A DNA stretch of 14,466 bases from an uncultured delta proteobacterium (GTDB taxonomy: Bacteria; Myxococcota_A; Polyangia; Polyangiales; Ga0077539): the NCBI GenBank assembly GCA_903860995.1, contig CAIOSS010000239.1, positions 1 to 14,466 of the forward strand. The letters run 5' to 3'. The notes under the pieces were generated by a model. That model was not told the DNA's origin, did no database searches, and saw nothing but the letters and a program-made list of their open reading frames with translations. Position numbers and translations under genes: made by a program. Positions 1 to 7,115 of this stretch are shown one piece after another (position 1 is the stretch's first letter; every line of letters begins with the position of its first letter).

Positions 1-200
1 GCGGTCGCGACGTGCCCTTCCACGTCGACGAGGGCAACCACCTCTTCCGCGTGATCCTGCTGCGCAACCAGGAGGCACCGGAAGACCTCTATGGTCGCGG
101 AATGCGCTCGCATTACCAGGGCCAGCGACTGCGGTTGAGCAAGCAGTTCCTCCCCGACGAAGGGGAGCCCGACTCGCAGCTCCCGCTCCGGTTTCGCTGA
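1..200 (+). CDS. C-terminal fragment of an unidentified protein (5' truncated by window edge)
   Basis: The reading frame is open from the window edge (first full codon at base 3) to a TGA ending at 200, giving the last 65 residues. A GTG at 12 is available but is probably internal, because codons upstream of it (Gly-Arg-Asp) are also open. The fragment is charged, rich in Arg, Glu and Gln, and has no membrane segment or Cys. It ends in a polar tail with PDEGEPDSQLPLRFR. I do not recognise the family. G/C-rich third positions agree with the neighbouring genes, so I take it as real coding sequence and not a shadow frame. It is not obviously linked to the downstream topoisomerase, since 166 nt separate them. 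Confidence 0.55.
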   Translation, partial: GRDVPFHVDEGNHLFRVILLRNQEAPEDLYGRGMRSHYQGQRLRLSKQFLPDEGEPDSQLPLRFR

Positions 201-212
201 CCGTCGCCGCGT

Positions 213-227
213 GGACAGGGAATGTCC
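213..227. repeat. Short inverted repeat after the first gene
   Basis: GGACA-GGGAA-TGTCC forms a 5-bp stem with a 5-nt loop, 13 nt after the upstream stop codon. There is no T-run after it, so it would be a poor intrinsic terminator. It might equally be a protein-binding site or chance. The rest of the 201-366 gap holds only the candidate promoter listed separately. Confidence 0.25.
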
Positions 228-307
228 GATGCGTGCGACTCTGGATTTCTCGCGGTACGCGTGACAAACGACCGTCCCTCGCTGGCACCCACGGTCCGTG
301 ACGGGCC

Positions 308-336
308 TTGACGTATGTTCAGTGAGGCCGTACTCG
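308..336 (+). promoter_or_regulatory. Possible sigma-70-type promoter for top6BA
   Basis: TTGACG (308-313) lies 17 nt from TACTCG (331-336). The -35 hexamer matches 5 of 6 consensus bases, but the -10 is weak at 3 of 6. Spacing is ideal and the location is right, 31 nt before the TTG start and 70 nt before the alternative ATG of top6B. A match like this can arise by chance, so it is only a candidate. Confidence 0.3.
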
Positions 337-366
337 AACGGGCGTTGAAGACGCCGGGATGACCCG

Positions 367-2472
367 TTGACCTCCATCAAGACCCCCGACGGAGCGGCCG
401 AGCCCATGACGACTGAACCACTGATCCCCGAGCTCGAGGCCCCGAAGCCCGGACGCCGTGCGAGCGCCGAGGCGATGGGCGCCAAGCAGCGCGACATCTC
501 GGTGAGCGAGTTCTTCACGAAGAACCGACACCTCCTGGGCTTCGACAACCCCGCCAAGGCGCTTCTCACGACCATCAAGGAGGCCGTCGACAACGCCCTC
601 GACGCCTGCGAGGAGGCGGGGATTCTTCCCACCCTCGAGGTCAGCGTGGAGGAGGTCTCCGACGGCCGCTACCGCGTGCGCGTCGAAGACAATGGGCCGG
701 GCATCGTGAAGGAGCAGATCCCCAAGATCTTCGCGAAGCTCCTGTACGGCTCGAAGTTCCACCGGCTGCGGCAGTCGCGCGGTCAGCAGGGCATCGGCAT
801 CAGCGCCGCGGGGATGTACGGCCACCTCACCACCGGGCGCCCGGTGGTGGTGGTGAGCAAGATCGGCAAGGGTCGGCCCGCGTGGCGGGTCGAGGTGCGC
901 ATCGACTCCCGCACCAACGAGCCCAAGCAGCTCAACGACAAGAACGACACCGTCACGTGGGAGAAGGACCACGGCACCTCGGTGGAGATCGAGCTCATGG
1001 GCCTGTACCGCGGCGGCCGCACGTCGGTCGACGCGTACCTGGAGCAGACCGTGGTGGCCAATCCCCACCTGGAGCTGTCGTACAAGCCCCCGAAGGGACC
1101 GATGGTGCACTTCCCGCGGGTGAGCGACCTGCTTCCCCCGGAGGCGCAGGAGATCAAGCCGCACCCGCACGGCGTCGAGCTCGGGATGCTCATCAAGATC
1201 CTGCACGAGTCGGGCAGGCGTCACGTCGCGCAGACCCTGATGGAGGAGTTCTCTCGGGTGACGCAGCCGGTGGCCGACGAGCTGTGCAAGCGCGCGGGCA
1301 TCGACCCCAACGCGGTCGCGGCGAGGGTCGACGCGGCGAAGATCGAGGCCCTGCACGCGGCGATGGTGGCCTCCAACGCGGCGCTCCCGCCGATCAAGAA
1401 GTTCGCGTCGAAGGTCGCGCGCTCGGACGGCAACCTCCGCGACGAGGTGCTGGAGGAGGGCACCGGGTTCTCGCCCACGCTGGCCGACCTGGTGATCCGC
1501 CGCGGGGGCCTCGAGCCCACCGTCAAGGCGAAGCTCGTCACCCCGACGATGGTGGAGAAGCTCTACGCCTCGCTGCACGACTCGCAGGTGAAGATCCTCC
1601 CGCCGCCCGCCAACTGCATCGTGCCGGTGGGCGAGGCGCTGGTGATGGAGGGCCTGCGCCGGCGCTTCAAGGGCGAGTTCTTCACGTCGCACACGCGCCC
1701 CCCGGCGGTGTACCGCGGCAACCCCTTCGTGGTGGAGGCGGGGGTCGCCTTCGGGGGCACGCTCTCCCGCGACGACTCGGCCGACGTGCTGCGCTTCGCC
1801 AACCGGGTTCCGTTGTTGTACCAGCCGCGGGCCTGCGCCATCCACGAGGCGGTGCTCAAGGTCGATTGGAAGTCCTACGGACTCCAGCAGCGCAAGGGCG
1901 AGCTGCCCGTCGGGCCGCTGGCGATCTTCGTGCACCTCGCGAGCGTGTGGGTGCCATTCACCAGCGAGGCCAAGGAGGCCGTCGCCCACTACGACGAGGT
2001 GGTGCGGGAGATCCGGCTGGCGCTGATGGAGTGCGGCCGCAAGCTGGGCGCCTGGGTGAAGGCGCAGCAGGCCGAGCGCTGGGAGACGCAGCGCAAGAGC
2101 CTGTTCGAGAAGTACATCGTCGAGCTGGCGGCATCGATCCACAGCATCACGAAGGTGTCGGAAGAGAGCGTGAAGAAGGACTTCACCGACGCGCTGCCCA
2201 ACCACGTGCGCATCGCCATCGCCCCGGTGGAGGGCGCGGCGCCGGGGGTCGACGCCGCGGGAGAGCCGGCGCCGGGGGAGGGGGCCGCGGAGGCCGAGGC
2301 CGGGGCGGTCGACGCGGAGGTCGAGGCGCCCGCGCCGAAGGCGGCGCGACCGTCGGAGCGCCCGCCGGACATGGGCGATGACGGCGACGGCGAGCCCTTC
2401 TACAAGGACATGACGCCGGGAAACTCGCGTCAACTGGTGCTCAAGGTGCGAACGAAGTCGGGAAGGAAGTAG
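367..2472 (+). CDS. top6B: DNA topoisomerase VI subunit B (GHKL ATPase)
   Basis: This is the ATPase subunit of the type IIB topoisomerase VI, which works as an A2B2 heterotetramer passing one DNA duplex through another. Numbering is from the TTG at 367 (701 residues). The Bergerat ATP fold shows the N-box KEAVDNALDA (71-80, Mg-binding N76), DNGPGI (108-113) and the glycine-rich lid GQQGIGISAAGMYG (139-152). An H2TH-like region follows at about 270-340. The transducer domain has GNPFVVEAGVAFGG (451-464), FANRVPLLYQ (477-486) and WKSYGLQQRKGELPVGP (501-517, with the switch-lysine region), then VPFTSEAKEAV. Residues about 622-670 are an Ala/Glu/Pro-rich linker before a short basic tail. The protein is longer than typical archaeal subunits (about 530-620 residues) because of extra sequence at about 340-410 and this tail. 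An ATG at 406, preceded by GGAG at 391, is an equally good start (688 residues). Eight nucleotides separate it from top6A. Confidence 0.95.
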   Translation: MTSIKTPDGAAEPMTTEPLIPELEAPKPGRRASAEAMGAKQRDISVSEFFTKNRHLLGFDNPAKALLTTIKEAVDNALDACEEAGILPTLEVSVEEVSDGRYRVRVEDNGPGIVKEQIPKIFAKLLYGSKFHRLRQSRGQQGIGISAAGMYGHLTTGRPVVVVSKIGKGRPAWRVEVRIDSRTNEPKQLNDKNDTVTWEKDHGTSVEIELMGLYRGGRTSVDAYLEQTVVANPHLELSYKPPKGPMVHFPRVSDLLPPEAQEIKPHPHGVELGMLIKILHESGRRHVAQTLMEEFSRVTQPVADELCKRAGIDPNAVAARVDAAKIEALHAAMVASNAALPPIKKFASKVARSDGNLRDEVLEEGTGFSPTLADLVIRRGGLEPTVKAKLVTPTMVEKLYASLHDSQVKILPPPANCIVPVGEALVMEGLRRRFKGEFFTSHTRPPAVYRGNPFVVEAGVAFGGTLSRDDSADVLRFANRVPLLYQPRACAIHEAVLKVDWKSYGLQQRKGELPVGPLAIFVHLASVWVPFTSEAKEAVAHYDEVVREIRLALMECGRKLGAWVKAQQAERWETQRKSLFEKYIVELAASIHSITKVSEESVKKDFTDALPNHVRIAIAPVEGAAPGVDAAGEPAPGEGAAEAEAGAVDAEVEAPAPKAARPSERPPDMGDDGDGEPFYKDMTPGNSRQLVLKVRTKSGRK
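2461..2469 (+). promoter_or_regulatory. Shine-Dalgarno of top6A inside the end of top6B
   Basis: GGAAGGAAG overlaps the last codons of top6B and lies 11 nt before the ATG at 2481. It supports that start and implies translation of the two subunits is coupled, which suits a complex needing equal amounts of A and B. Confidence 0.55.
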
Positions 2473-2480
2473 GCATCGTC

Positions 2481-3671
2481 ATGGCACCCAGGAAGAAGAC
2501 CGCCGCGGGCGCGACGCCGGCGACGCAGGCCGCGTCCAGCGACACCATGACCGACGCGCCCCGGGAGATCGGCGAGCGCGACCGGATCACGCTCCAGAAG
2601 ATCACCGACCTCGCATTCAGCGCGCTGGCGGATGTGCGGCGTGGGAAGAACCCCGCGCTCAGCATCCCGGTGCGCGCGCTGTCGAACGTGAGCTTCGACC
2701 AGGAGGCGGGGCTCATCCGCCTGGGGGAGTCGCGGCAGTCGCGCAACTTCTTCCACCTGAAGCAGGCGAAGCTGTTCATGCAGACCTTCCTCATCGCGGA
2801 GCACTGCAAGAAGCTCATCGAGGCGGGGGCGACCACCTCGATTCGCGACATCTACTATGGCGCGAAGCACTCCGTGGCCGGCACCAAGGAGAACACCTTC
2901 GAAGAGCAGGCCGAGAGCGACCCGATCATCGAGGACCTCGAGGTGACCATCGACGCGCTGCGCGAGGAGCTTCACCTGCGCGCGGAGAACCGCGGCGCGA
3001 TGGTTGGCCCGATGACGATCCGCGACACGGGCGACACCATCGACCTGCGGCGCATGGGCTCTGGGGGCTGGAGCATCCCGAGCATCGTCGAGGACAACCG
3101 CATCGAGTTCATGAAGACCGAGGCGGAGTACATCCTCTTCATCGAGAAGGGCGCCGTCTGGGCGCGCCTCAATGAAGACCGCTTCTGGCAGAAGAACAAC
3201 TGCATGCTCCTGCACGGCAGCGGCATGGCCGCGCGGGGCACGCGTCGGCTGCTGCGTCGTATGCACGAGGAGCTGAAGCTCCCGCTGTTTGTGCTTACGG
3301 ACAACGACCCGTGGGGCTTCTACATCTATTCAGTCATCAAGCAGGGGAGCATCAACCTTGCGTACGAGTCGATGCGCATGGCCGTGCCGCAGGCGCGCTT
3401 CCTGGGCCTGATGAGCTCAGACGCCGAGCGCTTCAACCTGCAGGCCAACGTGTCGATGGCCCTCAAGGACGAGGACAGCGCGCGCATCGAGCAGCTCATG
3501 CGCTACGACTGGTTCGCGGCGAAGCGCTGGCAGGAGGAGCTTGCGCTGATGAAGAAGACCCAGAAGAAGTACGAGCTGGAGGCGCTCTCCTCGCGCGGAA
3601 TCCGCTTCATCACCGAGGAGTACATCCCGCAGAAATTGCGCGGCAAGCGGGGCGATTCCTGGCTTGATTGA
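2481..3671 (+). CDS. top6A: DNA topoisomerase VI subunit A (Spo11-like DNA cleavage subunit)
   Basis: This is the cleavage subunit of topoisomerase VI. It forms 5'-phosphotyrosyl links to DNA and is the family from which eukaryotic Spo11 derives. Its 396 residues are close to the archaeal length. The first ~30 residues are a disordered Ala/Thr-rich extension. The winged-helix (CAP-like) domain carries QAKLFMQTFLIAEHCKKLI (95-113) and the catalytic motif IRDIYYGAKH (121-130); the second Tyr, Y126, is the expected nucleophile. REELHLRAENRG and GDTIDLRRMGSGGWSIP (184-200) join it to the Toprim domain. Toprim metal residues are intact: E222 in FIEKGAV, and D274/D276 in VLTDNDPWG. IYSVIKQGSINLAYES follows, as in archaeal proteins. 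It ends with RFITEEYIP, typical of the family. All known active-site residues are present, so I expect a working enzyme with the upstream B subunit. Confidence 0.95.
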   Translation: MAPRKKTAAGATPATQAASSDTMTDAPREIGERDRITLQKITDLAFSALADVRRGKNPALSIPVRALSNVSFDQEAGLIRLGESRQSRNFFHLKQAKLFMQTFLIAEHCKKLIEAGATTSIRDIYYGAKHSVAGTKENTFEEQAESDPIIEDLEVTIDALREELHLRAENRGAMVGPMTIRDTGDTIDLRRMGSGGWSIPSIVEDNRIEFMKTEAEYILFIEKGAVWARLNEDRFWQKNNCMLLHGSGMAARGTRRLLRRMHEELKLPLFVLTDNDPWGFYIYSVIKQGSINLAYESMRMAVPQARFLGLMSSDAERFNLQANVSMALKDEDSARIEQLMRYDWFAAKRWQEELALMKKTQKKYELEALSSRGIRFITEEYIPQKLRGKRGDSWLD

Positions 3672-3700
3672 GGTGCGGCGTTCCGGTACTCCCCGGCGGT

Positions 3701-4501
3701 ATGCCCACCGCCACCCCTCCGTACACCGCGCTCTCGCTTGAAGTCGATGGCCCCATCGCCGTCGTCACCCTCCAGCGCCCCGAGCGCATGAACGCGCTGT
3801 CGCGAGTGCTCCTCCAGGAGATCGGCGCGGTGTTTCGTGCGCTGTCGGGCGATGCCGCAGTGCGCGCCGTGGTTCTCACTGGCTCCGGGGAGAAGGCCTT
3901 CTGCGCAGGCGCCGACCTCAAGGAGCGCCAGGGCATGTCGGAAGACGACGTCCGCGGGCTGCTGGGTCTCTACCGAGATAGTTTCGGAGCCGTCGACGCG
4001 TGTCCGAAGCCGGTCGTGGCCGCGATCCAGGGCGTGGCGCTGGGCGGCGGCTTCGAACTGGCGCTCGCGTGTGACCTCCGCGTGGCCAGCACCGGCGCGG
4101 TGGTGGGCCTGCCGGAGACCTCCCTGGCGATCATCCCGGGGGCGGGCGGCACGCAGCGGTTGCCACGGCTCGTGGGCCCTGGTCGCGCGAAGGAGATGAT
4201 CCTCCTGGCGAAGCGGTACGCGGCCCACGAGGCGTTGGCGCTTGGCCTGGTGACGGCGCTGGCGAACCCGGGAGAGACGGCAGTGGCTGTGGCGAAGCGT
4301 ATGGTGGCTCCTCTCGCCAACGGCGCGCCCATCGCCCTCGCGGCGGCCATGGAGGCCGTCGACGGCGGGGCCGACCTCGACCTTGCGGAGGGGCTGCTGC
4401 TCGAGGCGCGCTGTTACGAGAAGACGCTGGTGTCGATGGACCGTCGCGAGGCGCTTGCCGCCTTCAGCGAAGGGCGCAAGCCGGTCTATCGCGGCGAGTA
4501 A
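3701..4501 (+). CDS. Enoyl-CoA hydratase/isomerase family protein, AUH/methylglutaconyl-CoA hydratase-like
   Basis: This crotonase-fold enzyme likely adds water across a 2,3-double bond of an acyl-CoA in the cytoplasm. The ATG at 3701 (266 residues) has GGCGG just upstream; a TTG at 3668 overlapping the top6A stop is possible but adds an unusual N-terminus. The first oxyanion-hole motif is AFCAGADLKER (67-76) and the second is GVALGGGFELALACDLRVAS (111-130). Both hydratase glutamates are present, E119 in GGFEL and E139 in LPETSLAIIPGAGG, spaced 20 residues as in rat mitochondrial hydratase. The stretch PETSLAIIPGAGGTQRLPR is what I recall from AUH, the leucine-pathway hydratase, but crotonases are hard to assign from sequence. 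It lies 29 nt after top6A in the same direction and may ride on that transcript without any functional link. Confidence 0.88.
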   Translation: MPTATPPYTALSLEVDGPIAVVTLQRPERMNALSRVLLQEIGAVFRALSGDAAVRAVVLTGSGEKAFCAGADLKERQGMSEDDVRGLLGLYRDSFGAVDACPKPVVAAIQGVALGGGFELALACDLRVASTGAVVGLPETSLAIIPGAGGTQRLPRLVGPGRAKEMILLAKRYAAHEALALGLVTALANPGETAVAVAKRMVAPLANGAPIALAAAMEAVDGGADLDLAEGLLLEARCYEKTLVSMDRREALAAFSEGRKPVYRGE

Positions 4502-4523
4502 TTGAATGCGGGGGGCTCGAGGG

Positions 4524-4580
4524 GCGTTCGAGGCGCGTATTGCGTTCGAGCGCTCGTCGAGCGATGCGTCGGTGCGTTCG
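4524..4580 (+). repeat. Direct repeats in the gap before the nucleotidase-like gene
   Basis: GCGTTCGAG occurs at 4524-4532 and again at 4542-4550, 18 nt apart. The core GCGTTCG appears a third time at 4574-4580. A 10-bp palindrome CGAGCGCTCG (4547-4556) overlaps the second copy. These lie in the 106-nt gap between the hydratase and the nucleotidase-like gene and could be regulator-binding sites. In GC-rich DNA such short repeats may also be chance. I see no convincing -35/-10 pair here. Confidence 0.3.
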
Positions 4581-4590
4581 TCTCTGACTG

Positions 4591-4599
4591 GGAGAGGGG
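4591..4599 (+). promoter_or_regulatory. Ribosome binding site that fixes the start at 4608
   Basis: GGAGAGGGG is a strong purine-rich Shine-Dalgarno 8 nt before the ATG at 4608. It favours that start over the earlier in-frame codon at 4506, and the resulting protein begins exactly with a signal peptide. Confidence 0.6.
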
Positions 4600-4607
4600 T
4601 CGAGTCC

Positions 4608-7046
4608 ATGAAGGTTCGTCGAAGAGTCTGGGGATCCGTCAATCTGCTGGGTTGCCTCGCGCTCACGTCCGCGGCGTCGGCCCAGCCGCGCACGACGCCC
4701 GCCCGCCCCGCCGTCGCCCGCCCCGCCTCGCCGAGCGGGCCCGCTGCGCAGGTGACCCCCGCCGTCATCCCCGCCCCCGCCGCGCAGGTGACCCCGCCGC
4801 CACCGCCGCAGGCGGCGCCGCCGCCGCCGCCCTTCCGCGTCGCCATCACGTCCGGCATCAACGGGCAGTTCAGCCCGGTGGTGTGCGGTGACGAGCCGCC
4901 GGCTCCGGTGTTTGCCAACGTGGCCGGGCAGCTCGCGGCCGAGCCTGACACCCTTGCCTTCGACGCGGGCGACCTGCTCGGCCCTGCGGCGGTCACGCGG
5001 CTCACTGTGCAGCACGACGTCGACGCCTTCACCGCGGCGGTCGCGGCCAGCGGCATCCGGGTGATGGCCTTCGGGCACCGCGACCTCTCCGCCGACCGCG
5101 GTCCCATCATCGCCGCGCTCCGCGCGCTGCGGGCGCGCAACCTGCGGCACGTGCTGTCGAACCTCCACTGCGACGCGACGCACCGCGAGCTCTGCGAGGT
5201 CGTCGAGGACGGCGACGACGCGCCGGTGCAGTTCGACTCGCCGGCCGGGCGCGTGGCGCTCATCGCGATGGTCGACCCCTCGGCGCTCCCGCTGCTCTCG
5301 CGAGACCGCGCCGCGGGCCTCACGCTCGACCCGCTCGCCGAGGCGGTGCCGCGCGCGGTGACGGCGGCGCGGGCCGCGGGCGCGATGCACGTGGTGGTGA
5401 TGGTCGACCCCCGGGCCCGCCACGAGGTGGCGCAGGCGCTCGAGCTCGCCGAGCTCTTCGAGCCGGGCCAGGGGCCCGACGCCCTGGTGGTGCACGACCT
5501 CCCGGCGGGCACGGCCGCCATCCAGACGGCCCGCTCGGGCGTGCCCATCGTCTCGACGCGCCCGGGCAACGCCCTCGTGCTTGAGCCCGGCTCTACCCGG
5601 GTGAGCCGCGCGGCGCGCAGCGGGGCCCCGCCGGAGGTCGTCACGAGCTTCGTCAACTCGACGCGGCAGTGGCTGTGCACCACCTACGCGCAGCCGCTCG
5701 CGGGCGGTCGGCTGAACGCCGAGCTGTCCCGGGACGCCTTCGCGGGGCTCTACCTCGACGTGCTGCGCGACCTCGCGCGGGCCGACGTGGCGGTGCTCAA
5801 CCGCGGCGCGGTGCGGCAGCCTGCGGGGCTCTTCCCGATCCGCGGGAGCATCACGCCGCTGTCCCTCGCGGCAGCGCTGCCCTTCGACGACTCCCTCCAC
5901 GTCGCGCGGGTGACGGGCGCGGTGCTCAAGGCCCTCGCTACTTCGGCCCGCGCGGAGGGCTTCTACCTCCGCGGCGTCACGGTCACGGGCGGCGCCGTGA
6001 AGATCAACGGGCGCCTCGTGGACGACGCGCAGCAGTACCGGATCATCACCACGGGATACATCGCCACCGGCGGCGACGGCGGCGCGGGCGACGACATCGA
6101 GTACGAACGCTTCCAGACCGCCACGGCGCAGGACGTCTTCCTGGCGTGGCTGCGCACGCCGCGCGAGGGGGACATCACCCAGGCCCCGAGCGACCCCGCA
6201 GATCACACCCGCTGGAACTTCCGCTGGACCACGGACGTCGCCTTCAGCTCGACGACCATCGCGGCCAACCCCTTCGTCGGCACCGGGCTGACGTACCCCG
6301 ACCCGCAGCTCTCCCGCGCGCAGTCGCTCAACCTGCGCATCGACACCCTGCTGCGCGCCGACGCCGACAACCCCTACTTCACCTGGGACAACGGGCTGCG
6401 GCTCCAGTACGGCCGCGCCTCGGTCACGCCGTCACCCTCGATGGTCGCCATGTCGCCTTCGCGCGGGCCCTTCGACGAGAACCAGGACCTCATCTCGTAC
6501 AACACGGCGTTCGCGTGGCGCTGGTTCCGCGGTGACCGCAAGTGGTACCACCCGCTGCCGGTGGCCCTCGGATTCATCGAGACCGAGCTCGACGGGCCGC
6601 CCACGGCGCGCGACCCGGACTTCCACCACCTCACGCTCCGCCCGACGATCGGCGCGCGCTTCGAGCTCCTCGAGCGCATGACCCTCAACCTCACGGCCGG
6701 TATGAACTGGATGGAGTCCCTCGCGCCGAGCCAGGTCACCGGCTCGAAGCCCGAGTTCGCCATCGTCGGCTCGCTCGTCGCGCGGCCCGGCACGCTCTTC
6801 ACCGTGGGCGGCCGCAACATCGATGGCGGGTTCTCGGTGGAGTACACCCTCAGCGACCCGGGTGCCTCCGACAGCCAGATCCTCCGCGCCTCCGGGCGGC
6901 TCTCGATCCCGCTCTTCCAGCCGCTGCAGCTGACGCTCGGGTACGACCTCTACGCCCGCACCGTCAACGGCCAGGCCTGGGGCCTCGGCCACGACACGAC
7001 CATCGGGCTCCGCATCGCGTTCTCCCGCTCCGTCCAGCTGTTCTGA
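4608..7046 (+). CDS. Secreted 5'-nucleotidase-like (degenerate) protein fused to a probable outer-membrane beta-barrel
   Basis: The 812-residue product starts with a signal peptide (MKVRRR, hydrophobic core, cleavage after ASA at 25), then a Pro/Ala-rich linker (26-75). Residues ~76-340 follow the metallophosphatase half of UshA/5'-nucleotidases, but key ligands are changed. TSGINGQFSP (81-90) stands where TNDxHGxxxP is expected; FGHRDLS (155-161) replaces GNHEFD; VVHDLP (294-299) replaces GHTH. Only the GD of DAGDLLG (D122) is kept. Residues ~365-495 match the 5'-nucleotidase C-terminal domain: VAVLNRGAVR (394-403), LPFDDSLHVARVTGAVLK, and YIATGGDGG (484-492). From ~535 the sequence alternates polar and aromatic residues in beta-strand-like runs to the end, with a C-terminal Phe (SRSVQLF), as in barrels inserted by the BAM complex. 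I infer an outer-membrane pseudoenzyme, perhaps nucleotide-binding. A lipobox-like LLGC (13-16) was considered, but signal peptidase I fits better. Confidence 0.75.
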   Translation: MKVRRRVWGSVNLLGCLALTSAASAQPRTTPARPAVARPASPSGPAAQVTPAVIPAPAAQVTPPPPPQAAPPPPPFRVAITSGINGQFSPVVCGDEPPAPVFANVAGQLAAEPDTLAFDAGDLLGPAAVTRLTVQHDVDAFTAAVAASGIRVMAFGHRDLSADRGPIIAALRALRARNLRHVLSNLHCDATHRELCEVVEDGDDAPVQFDSPAGRVALIAMVDPSALPLLSRDRAAGLTLDPLAEAVPRAVTAARAAGAMHVVVMVDPRARHEVAQALELAELFEPGQGPDALVVHDLPAGTAAIQTARSGVPIVSTRPGNALVLEPGSTRVSRAARSGAPPEVVTSFVNSTRQWLCTTYAQPLAGGRLNAELSRDAFAGLYLDVLRDLARADVAVLNRGAVRQPAGLFPIRGSITPLSLAAALPFDDSLHVARVTGAVLKALATSARAEGFYLRGVTVTGGAVKINGRLVDDAQQYRIITTGYIATGGDGGAGDDIEYERFQTATAQDVFLAWLRTPREGDITQAPSDPADHTRWNFRWTTDVAFSSTTIAANPFVGTGLTYPDPQLSRAQSLNLRIDTLLRADADNPYFTWDNGLRLQYGRASVTPSPSMVAMSPSRGPFDENQDLISYNTAFAWRWFRGDRKWYHPLPVALGFIETELDGPPTARDPDFHHLTLRPTIGARFELLERMTLNLTAGMNWMESLAPSQVTGSKPEFAIVGSLVARPGTLFTVGGRNIDGGFSVEYTLSDPGASDSQILRASGRLSIPLFQPLQLTLGYDLYARTVNGQAWGLGHDTTIGLRIAFSRSVQLF

Positions 7047-7067
7047 CCTCCGCCCGGCGCGCCCTCG

Positions 7068-7100
7068 CCGCGACCCTTGCGAATCCCGCGGGGGTTGCGG
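7068..7100 (+). terminator. Strong RNA hairpin after the nucleotidase-barrel gene, no U-tract
   Basis: The arms 7068-7081 (CCGCGACCCTTGCG) and 7087-7100 (CGCGGGGGTTGCGG) pair along all 14 positions in RNA, counting three G-U pairs, around the 5-nt loop AATCC. It starts 21 nt after the stop codon. With no U-run after it, it is not a classic intrinsic terminator. It may stabilise the 3' end, assist Rho-dependent ending, or act as an attenuator for the next gene. The G-U pairs make it less symmetric on the opposite strand, which suggests it functions in the + strand transcript. Confidence 0.5.
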
Positions 7101-7101
7101 T

Positions 7102-7114
7102 AGGGCAGTGCCCT
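7102..7114 (+). promoter_or_regulatory. Palindrome covering the ribosome-binding region of the carboxyltransferase gene
   Basis: AGGGCA-G-TGCCCT is a perfect 13-bp palindrome ending one base before the ATG at 7116. As RNA it can form a 5-bp stem with an AGU loop, hiding AGGG (7102-7105), the only Shine-Dalgarno-like bases near this start. It could be a translation-limiting hairpin or a repressor operator. Confidence 0.4.
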
Positions 7115-7115
7115 C

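Noticed and set aside
319..2433. 704-residue minus-strand open frame opposite top6B
   Set aside because: Composition is Arg/His/Leu-heavy with no motif, and it lies antisense to a gene with clear conserved motifs. Long shadow frames are expected in GC-rich DNA.
2481..3671. Spo11-like recombination or a defence nuclease instead of topoisomerase VI
   Set aside because: A full Top6B partner with ATPase and transducer lies directly upstream, and the A subunit has the normal length and motifs, so a topoisomerase is the simpler reading.
3503..6206. Minus-strand frames 3503-5683 and 4464-6206
   Set aside because: They cross the ends of several + strand genes, have repetitive Arg/Gly/Ser composition and no recognisable domain.
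7068..7100. Classic Rho-independent terminator
   Set aside because: The hairpin is strong but no U-tract follows, so I list it only as a possible terminator-like structure at moderate confidence.
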